This document shows, piece by piece, positions 45,571 through 54,406 of a stretch of 64,000 bases of DNA. How positions within the stretch are numbered: position 1 is the stretch's first letter; every line of letters begins with the position of its first letter. The DNA lies in contig NZ_CP136910.1 of the NCBI RefSeq assembly GCF_033100115.1, positions 5,031,001 through 5,095,000 on the forward strand. The letters run 5' to 3'. Position numbers and translations under genes: made by a program. The notes under the pieces were generated by a model. It had not been told where the DNA came from. It did no database searches and saw nothing but the letters and a program-made list of their open reading frames with translations. This stretch comes from Anaerocolumna sp. AGMB13020 (GTDB lineage Bacteria; Bacillota; Clostridia; Lachnospirales; Lachnospiraceae).

Positions 45571-47424
45571 TCAGATTTCCAGCTCGATTTTATATTTATC
45601 AAGCCAATAATTTATCTGCAGTAAATAAGCCAGCATCTGAGGGCCAGCCATTAACTGGCCGAACCAGGGTTTACCATAATCAGAAGGGGCGGAAAGGAAA
45701 GACTCCACTTTCTTCCTGTCGATTAGCCGGTTAACGGGAGAGGAGGGATTATTCAGTACTTCCGTTAATCTTTCTGCAAGGATTGCTTCATAATGGGGAT
45801 TATAGGTTTTGGGATAAGGACTCTTTCTGCGGTATAAAACCTCATCCGGCAGCAGTCCTTTCGCGGCTTCGCGTAGCAGATGCTTTACTACACCGCCTTT
45901 GCATTTAATATCCCAGGGGACATTCCACACATAATCCAGTATTCTATGATCCGCAAGAGGTACACGGGCTTCCAAACCGGAGAACATACTGGTTCTGTCC
46001 ATACGGTCCAGTAGTGTTGCCATAAACCATTTTATATTGAGATAAGAGATTTCCCTACGTCTCGTTTCCTCTGCATTATCTGATGAGAGCCTGGGGGTTT
46101 CAGCTACGGAGGTTTCGTAGGTCTTGTTGATATAATCCTCCAGGTTCAATAGTTGAAGCAGGTCATCCTGCAAGAGTTGTTTTCTGGGTTCGATATTTCT
46201 GGACCAGGGAAAAGCAGCAGATTCAAAAGCCTCTTTGCTGTGGAACCAGGGGTATCCTCCGAAAATTTCATCGGCACATTCACCGGTAAGAGTAACTTTA
46301 TTGTATTTCTTGACTTCACTGCAAAAATACAGCAGGGAGGAATCTACGTCTGCCATACCGGGAAGGTCTTTTGCATCCACTGCTTTATACAGGGCATCTG
46401 CAAGTTTAAAATTATCGCATTCCAGATAAGTATGTTTGGTATTAAAATGCTTTACCATCAAATCCACATAAGGTCTGTCTCTGGAGGGTTGAAAATCATT
46501 CGCTTTAAAGTACTGATCATTTCCGGCAAAATCAAAAGAAAAGGTATTAAGCTGTTCGCCTCTTTTGGCAAGCTCAGAAGCACAAACGGCAGTAACGATA
46601 CTGCTGTCAACACCACCGGAGAGAAAAGTACAGATAGGAATATCAGATATCATCTGTCTGATAATAGAATCCTTTAACAAAATGGCGGTTTTTTCAACGG
46701 TTTCTTCATAAGAATCCGTATGCGGCCGGCTTACTAATTTCCAATACTGATATTCTTTCATTCCGTCTCTGGTATAAACGTTATAATATCCCGGAAGTAC
46801 TTCCTTACAGCCCTTAAATACACCTTTTCCATATGTTCTTGCAGGACCGATTCCAAAGACCTCACACAGCCCTTCTTTGTCTATTATAGGCCTGATGCCG
46901 GGATATTCAAATAACACCTTAAGCTCAGAGCCGAAAATCAATGCATTGCCGGTATTGGTGTAAAAAAGCGGCTTGATTCCTAAACGGTCTCTGAAGATAC
47001 TTAAGGTCTCCTGATAGGAATCCCAGATTGCAAATGCAAAGATTCCGTTTAATTCTTTTACAAATTCATTTCCGTATTCAATGATTCCTACCAGAATAAC
47101 TTCTGTATCACTGGTGGTCTTAAAGCGCCAGCCTTTGATTTCCAAGTCCTCTCTAAGCTCGCTGGTGTTATAGAGTTCTCCGTTATATATAATTGTATAG
47201 GAACGATTACCGATTTTTCTGGTCATTGGCTGTTTACCATTTGCCAGGTCGATGATAGAGAGCCTGGCGTGAGCAAAACCCGCATGCTCTTCCAGCATAA
47301 AACCGTCCTCATCGGGACCTCTGTGCTTAATACTGTTCTTCATGTTAGCCAGAGTCTCCTGCCATTTGGCAGACTCCTTAGAGTAATTTTCCTTGAAGCT
47401 GCAAAAACCTGCTATTCCGCACAA
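45571..47424 (-). CDS. asnB: Asparagine synthase (glutamine-hydrolysing)
   Basis: A 617-residue AsnB. The N-terminal glutaminase domain (residues 1 to about 200) has IKHRGPDEDG and IYNGELYN. The synthetase domain has the PP-loop FLSGGVDSS, and TGECADEIFGGYPW, DRMDRTSMFSGLEARVPLAD. It makes asparagine from aspartate, glutamine and ATP. I place the start at the TTG at 47424, because the next codon is then the nucleophile Cys2 that must become N-terminal (M-CGIAGF). An ATG 12 bases upstream would bury that Cys and has AAGG touching it. AAGGATGG then serves the TTG. Confidence 0.95.
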   Translation of the reverse strand: MCGIAGFCSFKENYSKESAKWQETLANMKNSIKHRGPDEDGFMLEEHAGFAHARLSIIDLANGKQPMTRKIGNRSYTIIYNGELYNTSELREDLEIKGWRFKTTSDTEVILVGIIEYGNEFVKELNGIFAFAIWDSYQETLSIFRDRLGIKPLFYTNTGNALIFGSELKVLFEYPGIRPIIDKEGLCEVFGIGPARTYGKGVFKGCKEVLPGYYNVYTRDGMKEYQYWKLVSRPHTDSYEETVEKTAILLKDSIIRQMISDIPICTFLSGGVDSSIVTAVCASELAKRGEQLNTFSFDFAGNDQYFKANDFQPSRDRPYVDLMVKHFNTKHTYLECDNFKLADALYKAVDAKDLPGMADVDSSLLYFCSEVKKYNKVTLTGECADEIFGGYPWFHSKEAFESAAFPWSRNIEPRKQLLQDDLLQLLNLEDYINKTYETSVAETPRLSSDNAEETRRREISYLNIKWFMATLLDRMDRTSMFSGLEARVPLADHRILDYVWNVPWDIKCKGGVVKHLLREAAKGLLPDEVLYRRKSPYPKTYNPHYEAILAERLTEVLNNPSSPVNRLIDRKKVESFLSAPSDYGKPWFGQLMAGPQMLAYLLQINYWLDKYKIELEI

Positions 47425-47625
47425 TTCTGCCACCATCCTTACATTTATAGATATCTGCTAGTTATTCTATGCAAGCCTTAAGGCAATGATACTTAAGGCA
47501 GGATAAAAGTAATGGCTCTGTCTTGTTTTTAAATGACAGATGATTTATAATGATGTAGTATATTATGTTAAAAAATCGAAAAATTAAGATAAATGCGGTA
47601 ATTTATTAACTTAAGGAGGAAGGTT

Positions 47626-49419
47626 ATGAAAGGTACAGTAGTATCGTCTTGGGTGGAATCATGCAGGAAGCTGTATGGCAATGATATTGTCAATAAAGCA
47701 TTAAAAGATTTCAACCTTACAAGTGAGCATATTTTTACACCTTTTGAAGATGTGGAAGACAGAGTAGCCAGGGGAATCATAGACCACATCGGAGATCAGT
47801 TAGGAAAAACAACCAAAGAAATATGGAATACCATGGGAGAGGAAAATATTAAGACCTTTAGTAAGAACTACCCTGGTTTCTTCCGGCATGAGTCTGCTTA
47901 TCAGTTCCTGAAATCTATGAATGATGTCCATATCATTGTTATGAAACGCTTCCGAGGTGCAAAACCTCCTCTTCTCGATGTAGAAACAATATCTTCACAT
48001 GAAATTTTATTTACGTACCGGTCAAAAAGAGGTATGGTGGACTACCTGATTGGTCTTACCAATGGGGCCATTAAGCATTTTAACGAAAAAGCCCAAATTG
48101 AAATTCTGTATCAGAATGAAGAAGAGACGCAGCTTAAACTGACCTTTGAAAGAGAAATTCAATCCACTAAGAAATATCTTGTCAACAGATTACTGTCTTT
48201 TGGATTTATCAAGAATACTGCTGTAAAGTCCTCAATTGTAAATACCGCTGCTGTTACCGTGACCTCCCTGTTATTATCCCAGGGTATCCTAAAGACAGGA
48301 ATACTTGCTCTTGTTGCTTTTGGTTTCTCCCTTTTGTCAGCTCTTTCTCTTAATCGCCCCAGCAGGATGATCATGAAAGAACTAAAGAATTTAAGCGAGC
48401 GTAAATTCGTAGAGACCATAAAGCTTAAGACAAAGGATGAATACGAGATTTACATGGAACATATAAACGAGATAAAGAGAAACATTCAGAAAGATTTTAT
48501 CGGCTTCAATGCAATCGTAGATGAGCTCTATACCTTTAATAAATCAGTTTCTGATATTGCCGGAACCATGATGAATACCTCCGATGATATTACGGTAGTA
48601 CTGGATCAGGTAGCCCAGGCAGCTGTAACTCAGGCGGAGGATACTACAAAGGCTATCAGTGTTCTGGATGATAGTGTACAGAACGTAACGACAATCTCTA
48701 ATGAAGGCCAGCAGAATAAGACTCAGATTGAAGAAGCAGTACTTGGAATCGAAGACAGTTTTAAGAATGTTCAGGCTACAGCTTCCCAGATTGCAGATGT
48801 CCTGTATAGTTTCAGTAATATCAAAAAAGAAAGCACGGACTTAAAGAATAATGCCGATGCAATCACTCAGATCGTTCTTATCGTGGCCTCGATTGCCAAG
48901 CAGATTAATCTGCTGGCATTAAACGCCTCTATAGAAGCCGCCAGAGCAGGTGAGGCCGGAAAAGGTTTTACCGTAGTAGCGGAAGAAGTAAGAAAGCTGT
49001 CAGAGGAAACCAATAAAGCGGTTAAACAGATTAATGAGAGTCTTATGGGCTTTGTTTCCAGTATAGGAATAGTCGTTGAAGGTATCGATACACAGTATAC
49101 GGTTCTGGAAAATGAAAATACCAAGCTCTCGGATGCGGTTACAACATCAAGTCAGATGAATCAGAGATTAAAGGTGGTATCCCAGCTTTTAATCAAGAAT
49201 TCAACTGAATTGAAATCAGAGGCAGATAATATTACAGACCTGTTTGACGGAATACAGAATCTTGCGGCTATAGCGGAAGAAAATTCGGCGTCCACACAGG
49301 AAGCCAATTCCAATGTTACCGTTTATGTTGAACAGATAAAGAAACTGAACGACCAGATTACAGTATTTGATACCATGATTCAGAACTTCCAGGAAGACTT
49401 GGGAAATTATATTATCTAA
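47626..49419 (+). CDS. H-NOX (heme NO/O2-binding) domain fused to a chemoreceptor
   Basis: A 597-residue protein. Residues 1-185 are an H-NOX heme domain. The heme ligand is His102 (MNDVH). The YxSxR motif is Tyr131-Ser133-Arg135 (YRSKR), and Tyr140 (GMVDY) sits at the position that hydrogen-bonds O2 in the Thermoanaerobacter homologue. Two adjacent membrane helices (about 203-245) leave both ends in the cytoplasm. The methyl-accepting signalling domain follows, with its tip [20 protein letters not shown] near residue 423. It should steer the cell away from oxygen or in response to NO. AAGGAGGAAGG precedes the ATG. It is divergent from asnB. Confidence 0.95.
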   Translation: MKGTVVSSWVESCRKLYGNDIVNKALKDFNLTSEHIFTPFEDVEDRVARGIIDHIGDQLGKTTKEIWNTMGEENIKTFSKNYPGFFRHESAYQFLKSMNDVHIIVMKRFRGAKPPLLDVETISSHEILFTYRSKRGMVDYLIGLTNGAIKHFNEKAQIEILYQNEEETQLKLTFEREIQSTKKYLVNRLLSFGFIKNTAVKSSIVNTAAVTVTSLLLSQGILKTGILALVAFGFSLLSALSLNRPSRMIMKELKNLSERKFVETIKLKTKDEYEIYMEHINEIKRNIQKDFIGFNAIVDELYTFNKSVSDIAGTMMNTSDDITVVLDQVAQAAVTQAEDTTKAISVLDDSVQNVTTISNEGQQNKTQIEEAVLGIEDSFKNVQATASQIADVLYSFSNIKKESTDLKNNADAITQIVLIVASIAKQINLLALNASIEAARAGEAGKGFTVVAEEVRKLSEETNKAVKQINESLMGFVSSIGIVVEGIDTQYTVLENENTKLSDAVTTSSQMNQRLKVVSQLLIKNSTELKSEADNITDLFDGIQNLAAIAEENSASTQEANSNVTVYVEQIKKLNDQITVFDTMIQNFQEDLGNYII

Positions 49420-49454
49420 GACTCTATACCAAAAGAAAATACGAATCCAAAGCA

Positions 49455-49506
49455 AATGCACCTCCAAAAGGACAGACAGATCAAATCCTTTTGAGGTGCA
49501 TTTTAT
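49455..49506. terminator. Bidirectional terminator
   Basis: AATGCACCTCCAAAAGGA pairs with TCCTTTTGAGGTGCATT between the convergent H-NOX receptor and carbamate kinase genes. Confidence 0.85.
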
Positions 49507-49522
49507 AATGGGAATAAGTTTC

Positions 49523-50455
49523 TTATTTGGTAAAATGGGTTCCGGCTCTGCCATGAACAGCATCCAGTGCTTTCTCAATGGGAGCAATGATAGCTTCTCT
49601 GTTATCAGAGCCTTTGATAAATTCAACGGCTGCTTTAATCTTAGGAAGCATTGATCCGGACTCAAAGATATCTTCTTTTATATAACCTTCCGCCTCTGCA
49701 ACGGAAATAGTATCAAGAGGACGGGCCTCCGGTTTACCAAAACCATAATATACTTTTTCAACACCGGTTAAGAACAGAAGGGTATCTGCTTTCACACCTT
49801 CAGCCAGTAACTTTGCTGTTGCATCCTTTTCTATAACGGCGCTGGCACCCTTTAAATTCGTACCCTGCTCCAGCACAGGAATTCCGCCGCCACCGGAGGC
49901 AATTACCAGATGATTTGCTTCCAGGAGTGCTTTCACAGAATCAATTTCATATATTTCCAGAGGATTTGGAGAAGCAATTATTCTGCGGTAGCCCTTTTCC
50001 TGCTTCACTACATGGTTCCCTTTCTGTTGTTCCTTTTCTGCCTCTTCTTCGGTCATATATCTGCCAATGACTTTCGTAGGATTAGCAAAAGCTTCGTCAA
50101 AAGGGTCTACTTTAACCTGTGTGATCAGAGTTACCACCGGTTTATATAAACCTCGGTTTAACAGTTCGGTACGCAGTATGTTCTGAAGATCATAACCCAT
50201 ATAACCCTGGCTTAAGGAACTGCAGACTGACATGGGAGGCGCAGTATACAGGTTATCGAGTCTTGCAAATTCAGTCATTGCGGTATGAAGCATGCCGACC
50301 TGGGGACCATTACTGTGAGTGATTACAATATCGTAATTATCTTCAATTAAGTCGGCAATAGCTTTGGCCGCTTTCTTAATTGCTTTTTGCTGTTCCGGAA
50401 AAGTTTCGGCAAACGCATCTCTGCCTAATACAACTACCATTCTTTTTTTAGGCAT
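49523..50455 (-). CDS. arcC: Carbamate kinase family protein, divergent
   Basis: A 310-residue amino-acid-kinase-fold protein. Family hallmarks include THSNGPQVGML, SQGYMGYDLQN, ASGGGGIPV, IEKDATAKLLA, FLTGVEKVY and GSMLPKI. Carbamate kinase makes ATP from carbamoyl phosphate at the end of arginine or agmatine/ureide breakdown. The N-terminal loop normally LGGNAL is LGRDAF (residues 10-15), replacing the Gly-Asn that holds the phosphate. No arginine deiminase, ornithine carbamoyltransferase or oxamate genes are near, so its pathway is unclear. AAAGAGG precedes the ATG. The rest of the active site appears intact. Confidence 0.85.
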   Translation of the reverse strand: MPKKRMVVVLGRDAFAETFPEQQKAIKKAAKAIADLIEDNYDIVITHSNGPQVGMLHTAMTEFARLDNLYTAPPMSVCSSLSQGYMGYDLQNILRTELLNRGLYKPVVTLITQVKVDPFDEAFANPTKVIGRYMTEEEAEKEQQKGNHVVKQEKGYRRIIASPNPLEIYEIDSVKALLEANHLVIASGGGGIPVLEQGTNLKGASAVIEKDATAKLLAEGVKADTLLFLTGVEKVYYGFGKPEARPLDTISVAEAEGYIKEDIFESGSMLPKIKAAVEFIKGSDNREAIIAPIEKALDAVHGRAGTHFTK

Positions 50456-50856
50456 ATTATTACCTCTTTCATAGGTTATTTCACGAAGAATCCTGTCCGT
50501 AAGAGCAGAAAGAATTCCTGTAATTGCAATTATAAGCTGAAATGAACTATTAAATAAAGCAATTATCAGCTTATATAGATATTTTAAATTATATAATAAT
50601 ACGACCTAAAAGGAAAGTATAAATTAGACTTTGTACGAGGCCTTATAAAGGAATTACTTATAAATAAGCAGATGGAGCTTATTTGCATTCTATTGGAATA
50701 TAGAACTAAAACGGCAAAATGGATGAGTATAAGAAAATTTCTTCGGATTTTTTTAAAAAGTAACGGTTATGTACTTGCCATAGGATATCTTATGATTTAT
50801 AGTTTACTGTAGTAACGTGATAATTCATTATCTGTTTACATTGCAAAATTTTCTTC
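50456..50856. other. Intergenic region between arcC and the citrate synthase operon
   Basis: No gene. One inverted repeat, ATAAGCTGA/TCAGCTTAT, around 50530-50575 is visible. The remainder is AT-rich promoter sequence for the two divergent units. Confidence 0.5.
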
Positions 50857-50885
50857 TTGACAACACAGGTATAATTGTATACAAT
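50857..50885 (+). promoter_or_regulatory. Promoter of the citrate synthase operon with GntR-type operator
   Basis: TTGACA (50857-50862), 17 bp, TACAAT (50880-50885). The perfect palindrome ATTGTATACAAT (50874-50885) covers the -10 box and has the form bound by FCD-type GntR regulators. Confidence 0.75.
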
Positions 50886-50931
50886 AAGACAAATTATAAA
50901 AGACAAAACTATAGGAATGAGGAGCAGAGCA

Positions 50932-52311
50932 ATGGAAAACAGGAAAGTATTTATGAACCGTCAGAATAACCTGCTTCAGCTGGAGGAGCACTTATACACT
51001 CTGGTTGATGTCGGCGAACCAAATGTTTTCAGGAATTTATTTCCTTATGATGAGGTCCCTAAAATAGCTTTTAATGACAGAATAGTGCCTCATAATTTTC
51101 CGGAAGAGATATGGATTACAGATACTACCTTCCGTGATGGACAGCAATCCAGAGCTCCTTATTCCACCGAACAGATTGTTACCATATTTGATTATTTACA
51201 TAGACTTGGAGGTCCCAAAGGGATTATACGCCAGAGTGAATTCTTCCTGTACAGTAAAAAGGACAGGGATGCCGTGTATAAATGCATGGAGAAGGGATAT
51301 CAGTTCCCGGAAGTCACCTCCTGGATTCGAGCCAGCAAGAAGGATTTTCAACTGGTGAAGGATATCGGTATGAAAGAGACCGGAATACTGGTAAGCTGTT
51401 CTGATTATCACATCTTTTATAAGATGAAGATGACCAGAAGAGAAGCCATGAACCACTATCTGAATGTTGTCCAGGAATGTCTTGAGACCGGTGTTGCGCC
51501 CAGATGCCATCTGGAAGATATTACGCGCTCTGACATCCATGGTTTTGTTATACCTTTTTGTATGGAATTAATGAAGCTGGGAGAAAGATATCGTATACCA
51601 GTTAAGATCAGAGCCTGTGATACCATGGGATATGGAGTTAATTTCTCAGGTGCTGTGATACCCAGGTCTGTACAGGGTATCATCTATGGGCTTTTAACGC
51701 ATGGAGGGGTACCTTCGCACCTGATAGAATGGCATGGACATAACGATTTTTATAAGGCGGTTACCAATTCCACTACTGCCTGGTTGTATGGAGCCTGCGG
51801 TATAAACTGTTCCCTTTTCGGTATTGGTGAGCGTACCGGTAATACACCACTGGAGGCCATGGTCTTTGAGTATGCCCAGCTTAAAGGGACTTTAGACGGT
51901 ATGGATACAACCGTAATTACTGAGCTGGCAGATTATTTTACAAAAGAAATCGGCTACAAGATTCCTCCCCGAACACCATTTGTCGGAAAGAACTTTAATG
52001 TTACAAGAGCAGGAATTCATGCAGACGGACTATTGAAAAATGAGGAAATATATAATATATTTGATACGGAGAAATTTTTAAACAGGCCTGCTCTGGTTGC
52101 GGTATCCAATACCTCAGGGCTTGCCGGTATCGCTCATTGGATTAATACTTACTTTAAGCTAAAGGGAGATGAAATTGTTGATAAGAATGACCCTCTTGTA
52201 ATTAAGGTAAAAGAATGGGTAGATGAGGAATATGACAGCGGACGTGTAACGGTAATTACAGATGAAGAATTAATCGGAGTAATTACGGACATCAGAGAAA
52301 ACCGGTTGTAA
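50932..52311 (+). CDS. Citrate synthase, probably Re-type (isopropylmalate/homocitrate synthase family)
   Basis: A 459-residue member of the HMGL-like acyltransferases. ITDTTFRDGQQSRAPYS holds the metal-binding Asp. HGHND supplies the two His ligands, and the GERTGNTPLE loop is conserved. Relatives condense acetyl-CoA with 2-oxoacids: homocitrate, isopropylmalate, or citrate by the Re-face enzyme first found in Clostridium kluyveri. The isocitrate dehydrogenase gene next in the operon and the lack of leu genes favour citrate. No regulatory leucine-binding domain is present. Start is the ATG at 50932 after GAGGAGCAGAGC; a TTG at 50875 lies within the promoter and cannot be used. Confidence 0.75.
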   Translation: MENRKVFMNRQNNLLQLEEHLYTLVDVGEPNVFRNLFPYDEVPKIAFNDRIVPHNFPEEIWITDTTFRDGQQSRAPYSTEQIVTIFDYLHRLGGPKGIIRQSEFFLYSKKDRDAVYKCMEKGYQFPEVTSWIRASKKDFQLVKDIGMKETGILVSCSDYHIFYKMKMTRREAMNHYLNVVQECLETGVAPRCHLEDITRSDIHGFVIPFCMELMKLGERYRIPVKIRACDTMGYGVNFSGAVIPRSVQGIIYGLLTHGGVPSHLIEWHGHNDFYKAVTNSTTAWLYGACGINCSLFGIGERTGNTPLEAMVFEYAQLKGTLDGMDTTVITELADYFTKEIGYKIPPRTPFVGKNFNVTRAGIHADGLLKNEEIYNIFDTEKFLNRPALVAVSNTSGLAGIAHWINTYFKLKGDEIVDKNDPLVIKVKEWVDEEYDSGRVTVITDEELIGVITDIRENRL

Positions 52312-52420
52312 ATTCCTATTGATAAGCTATCACAGGAATTTAGATCTGCATTGTATGGGACTACCATTCGAATGCTTCAATAGAAACTTATTAACATGCA
52401 AAAGAAAGGCACGGTGTAAG

Positions 52421-53581
52421 ATGACAGAGTTTATACAGGCGGCAAAAGAAAAATTCGGGAAATTATTAGAAGAGCAGCTGGCGCGGGTTGAGGTAATGAA
52501 GAATCAGGCGGATTTTGTAAACTATAAAGAGCTTGAAACCATAGCAATCGGCGTATGCGGAGGAGACGGTATAGGCCCTGCCATAACAGGTCAGGCTCAA
52601 AGAGTGCTTGAGTTCCTGTTAAGTGAGGAAGTAAAAAAAGGAAAAGTAACCTTTAAGACGATTGATGGATTAACCATTGAGCATAGGGCAGAAAAATTGC
52701 AGGCGATTCCTGATGATGTGCTTGCAGAGCTTAAGAAATGCAACGTTATTCTGAAAGGACCTACAACAACACCAAGAAAAGGTGATCCCTGGCCCAATGT
52801 TGAGAGTGCCAATGTAGCTATGAGAAAAGAACTGGATCTTTTCGCTAATATGCGTCCGGTACGTATTCCGGAGCAGGGAATTGACTGGACCTTTTTCCGT
52901 GAAAATACAGAAGGTGCATATGCAGTAGGCAGCAAGGGCTTTCCTGTAACAGAGGATTTGGCAGTAGATTTTACAGTGGTTACCAGTCAGGGAACCGAAA
53001 GAATTATCAGAGCTGCCTTTGAATATGCCAAAGCAAATAATAAAACCAAAGTAACGGCAGTAACCAAAGCGAATATCATTAAGACAACAGATGGTAAATT
53101 CCTTGATACCTTTAAAGAAATAGCGAAGGAATATCCGGAGATTGAAGCAGATGACTGGTACATTGATATCATGACTGCAAAGCTGGTAGATGAAAAGAGA
53201 AGAAAAGATTTCCAGGTGCTGGTGTTACCCAATCTTTACGGGGATATTCTTACGGATGAAGCAGCAGAATTTCAAGGCGGTGTGGGAACTGCCGGCAGTG
53301 CCAATATCGGTAAGCAGTATGCTATGTTTGAAGCAATCCACGGATCAGCACCCAGAATGGTGGATGAAGGAAGAGATATCTATGCAGATCCCTGCAGCGT
53401 AATCCGTGCAGGTGCTATGTTATTATCACATATCGGATATCAGAATGAAGCAGATAAGCTATATAAAGCACTAGATATCTGCACCATTACTGAGAAGAAG
53501 CTGGTCATTACGGGAAGAAATACCGGAGCAACCAGCGCGGAATTTGCCGATTACCTAATGGAGACCATTGAAAAGCTTTAG
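52421..53581 (+). CDS. icd: Isocitrate dehydrogenase (isocitrate/isopropylmalate dehydrogenase family)
   Basis: A 386-residue beta-decarboxylating dehydrogenase that would convert isocitrate to 2-oxoglutarate. GGDGIGP begins the fold. The substrate motif SANVAMRKELDLFANMRPVR (split here as SANVAMRKELD and NMRPVR) has the Ser and Arg residues expected for isocitrate. NLYGDILTDEAAEFQGG carries the metal Asp. The cofactor loop after HGSAP lacks the Lys-Tyr pair of the NADP enzymes, leaning toward NAD. The ATG at 52421 starts the conserved region; the frame is open 102 bases upstream without a binding site. It sits 109 bases after the synthase; no aconitase is in the window. Confidence 0.85.
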   Translation: MTEFIQAAKEKFGKLLEEQLARVEVMKNQADFVNYKELETIAIGVCGGDGIGPAITGQAQRVLEFLLSEEVKKGKVTFKTIDGLTIEHRAEKLQAIPDDVLAELKKCNVILKGPTTTPRKGDPWPNVESANVAMRKELDLFANMRPVRIPEQGIDWTFFRENTEGAYAVGSKGFPVTEDLAVDFTVVTSQGTERIIRAAFEYAKANNKTKVTAVTKANIIKTTDGKFLDTFKEIAKEYPEIEADDWYIDIMTAKLVDEKRRKDFQVLVLPNLYGDILTDEAAEFQGGVGTAGSANIGKQYAMFEAIHGSAPRMVDEGRDIYADPCSVIRAGAMLLSHIGYQNEADKLYKALDICTITEKKLVITGRNTGATSAEFADYLMETIEKL

Positions 53582-53591
53582 GAGGAATTTT

Positions 53592-54260
53592 GTGGACGAA
53601 AAAGATGTTCATAAGGAAAATACGGATAAATATTCCCTTCGAGGCAGAGTGTTTACAAAGATCAGGGAAGATATACTATCAGGAAAATATAAACAGAATG
53701 ACGAATTAAAAGAGACCACCATCGGACAGGAACTGGGGGTCAGTCGTACGCCGGTGAGAGAAGCCTTACGTCAGCTTGAACTGGAAGGGCTGGTAAACAT
53801 AGTACCCAACAAAGGTGCTTATGTGAATGGCATTTCAGAAAAAGATATCCATGATATTTATATTATCCGGTCTTATCTGGAGGGACTTTGTGCCAAATGG
53901 GCATGTGAATACATTACCAAAGAACAGATAGATGAGCTGGAGGAAGTTGTATATTTGTCTGAATTTCACGCAAAGAAAGAACATCACGAACAGATTGTGG
54001 AGTTGGACAATAAGTTTCATCAATTGATATATGAAGCCTCCAACAGTAAGATTTTAAATCATATACTTTCTGATTTTCATCACTATGTACAAAGAATACG
54101 AAAGATAACCCTGGCCTCGGATTTACGGGCGGCAAACTCCAATAAGGAACATACCGCCATATTGGATGCTATCCGTCAAAGAGATGGTGATAAGGCAGAA
54201 ATGCTGGCTCATGAACATATTATGAATACCATCAAGAACATAAGTGATAGAGGGTTGTAA
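53592..54260 (+). CDS. GntR-family regulator (FCD type) of the citrate synthase operon
   Basis: A 222-residue regulator. The winged helix-turn-helix (about residues 15-75) has LKETTIGQELGVSRTPVREA. The FCD domain has its metal/ligand positions at ELDNKFHQLIY and KEHTAILDAI. A GTG at 53592, six bases after GGAGG, is the likely start; upstream in-frame codons overlap icd. It lies 10 bases after icd. The ATTGTATACAAT palindrome over the operon's -10 box is its probable site. Citrate, isocitrate or 2-oxoglutarate would be natural effectors. Confidence 0.88.
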   Translation: MDEKDVHKENTDKYSLRGRVFTKIREDILSGKYKQNDELKETTIGQELGVSRTPVREALRQLELEGLVNIVPNKGAYVNGISEKDIHDIYIIRSYLEGLCAKWACEYITKEQIDELEEVVYLSEFHAKKEHHEQIVELDNKFHQLIYEASNSKILNHILSDFHHYVQRIRKITLASDLRAANSNKEHTAILDAIRQRDGDKAEMLAHEHIMNTIKNISDRGL

Positions 54261-54323
54261 AAGGAAACACAGGCAGCAAGTGCCTGAAAGCAGACCCTCA
54301 TGAGTAATGAAATATAGTTGCAT

Positions 54324-54361
54324 TTAAACCGCCTTTGTAAATAGTTACAAAGACGGTTTAA
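54324..54361 (+). terminator. Terminator of the citrate synthase operon
   Basis: TTAAACCGCCTTTGTAA pairs with TTACAAAGACGGTTTAA, then GTGTATTTT. Confidence 0.8.
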
Positions 54362-54406
54362 GTGTATTTTGTAACTTTAAGGGATACCGCCGATAAGGAG
54401 ATACGA

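Noticed and set aside
45419..45610. 63-codon plus-strand frame after the Cache chemoreceptor
   Set aside because: It runs through a terminator hairpin, has no binding site and overlaps the end of asnB.
50875..50931. TTG start for the citrate synthase gene
   Set aside because: It lies between the -35 and -10 boxes of the promoter and inside the operator palindrome; the ATG at 50932 has a good binding site.
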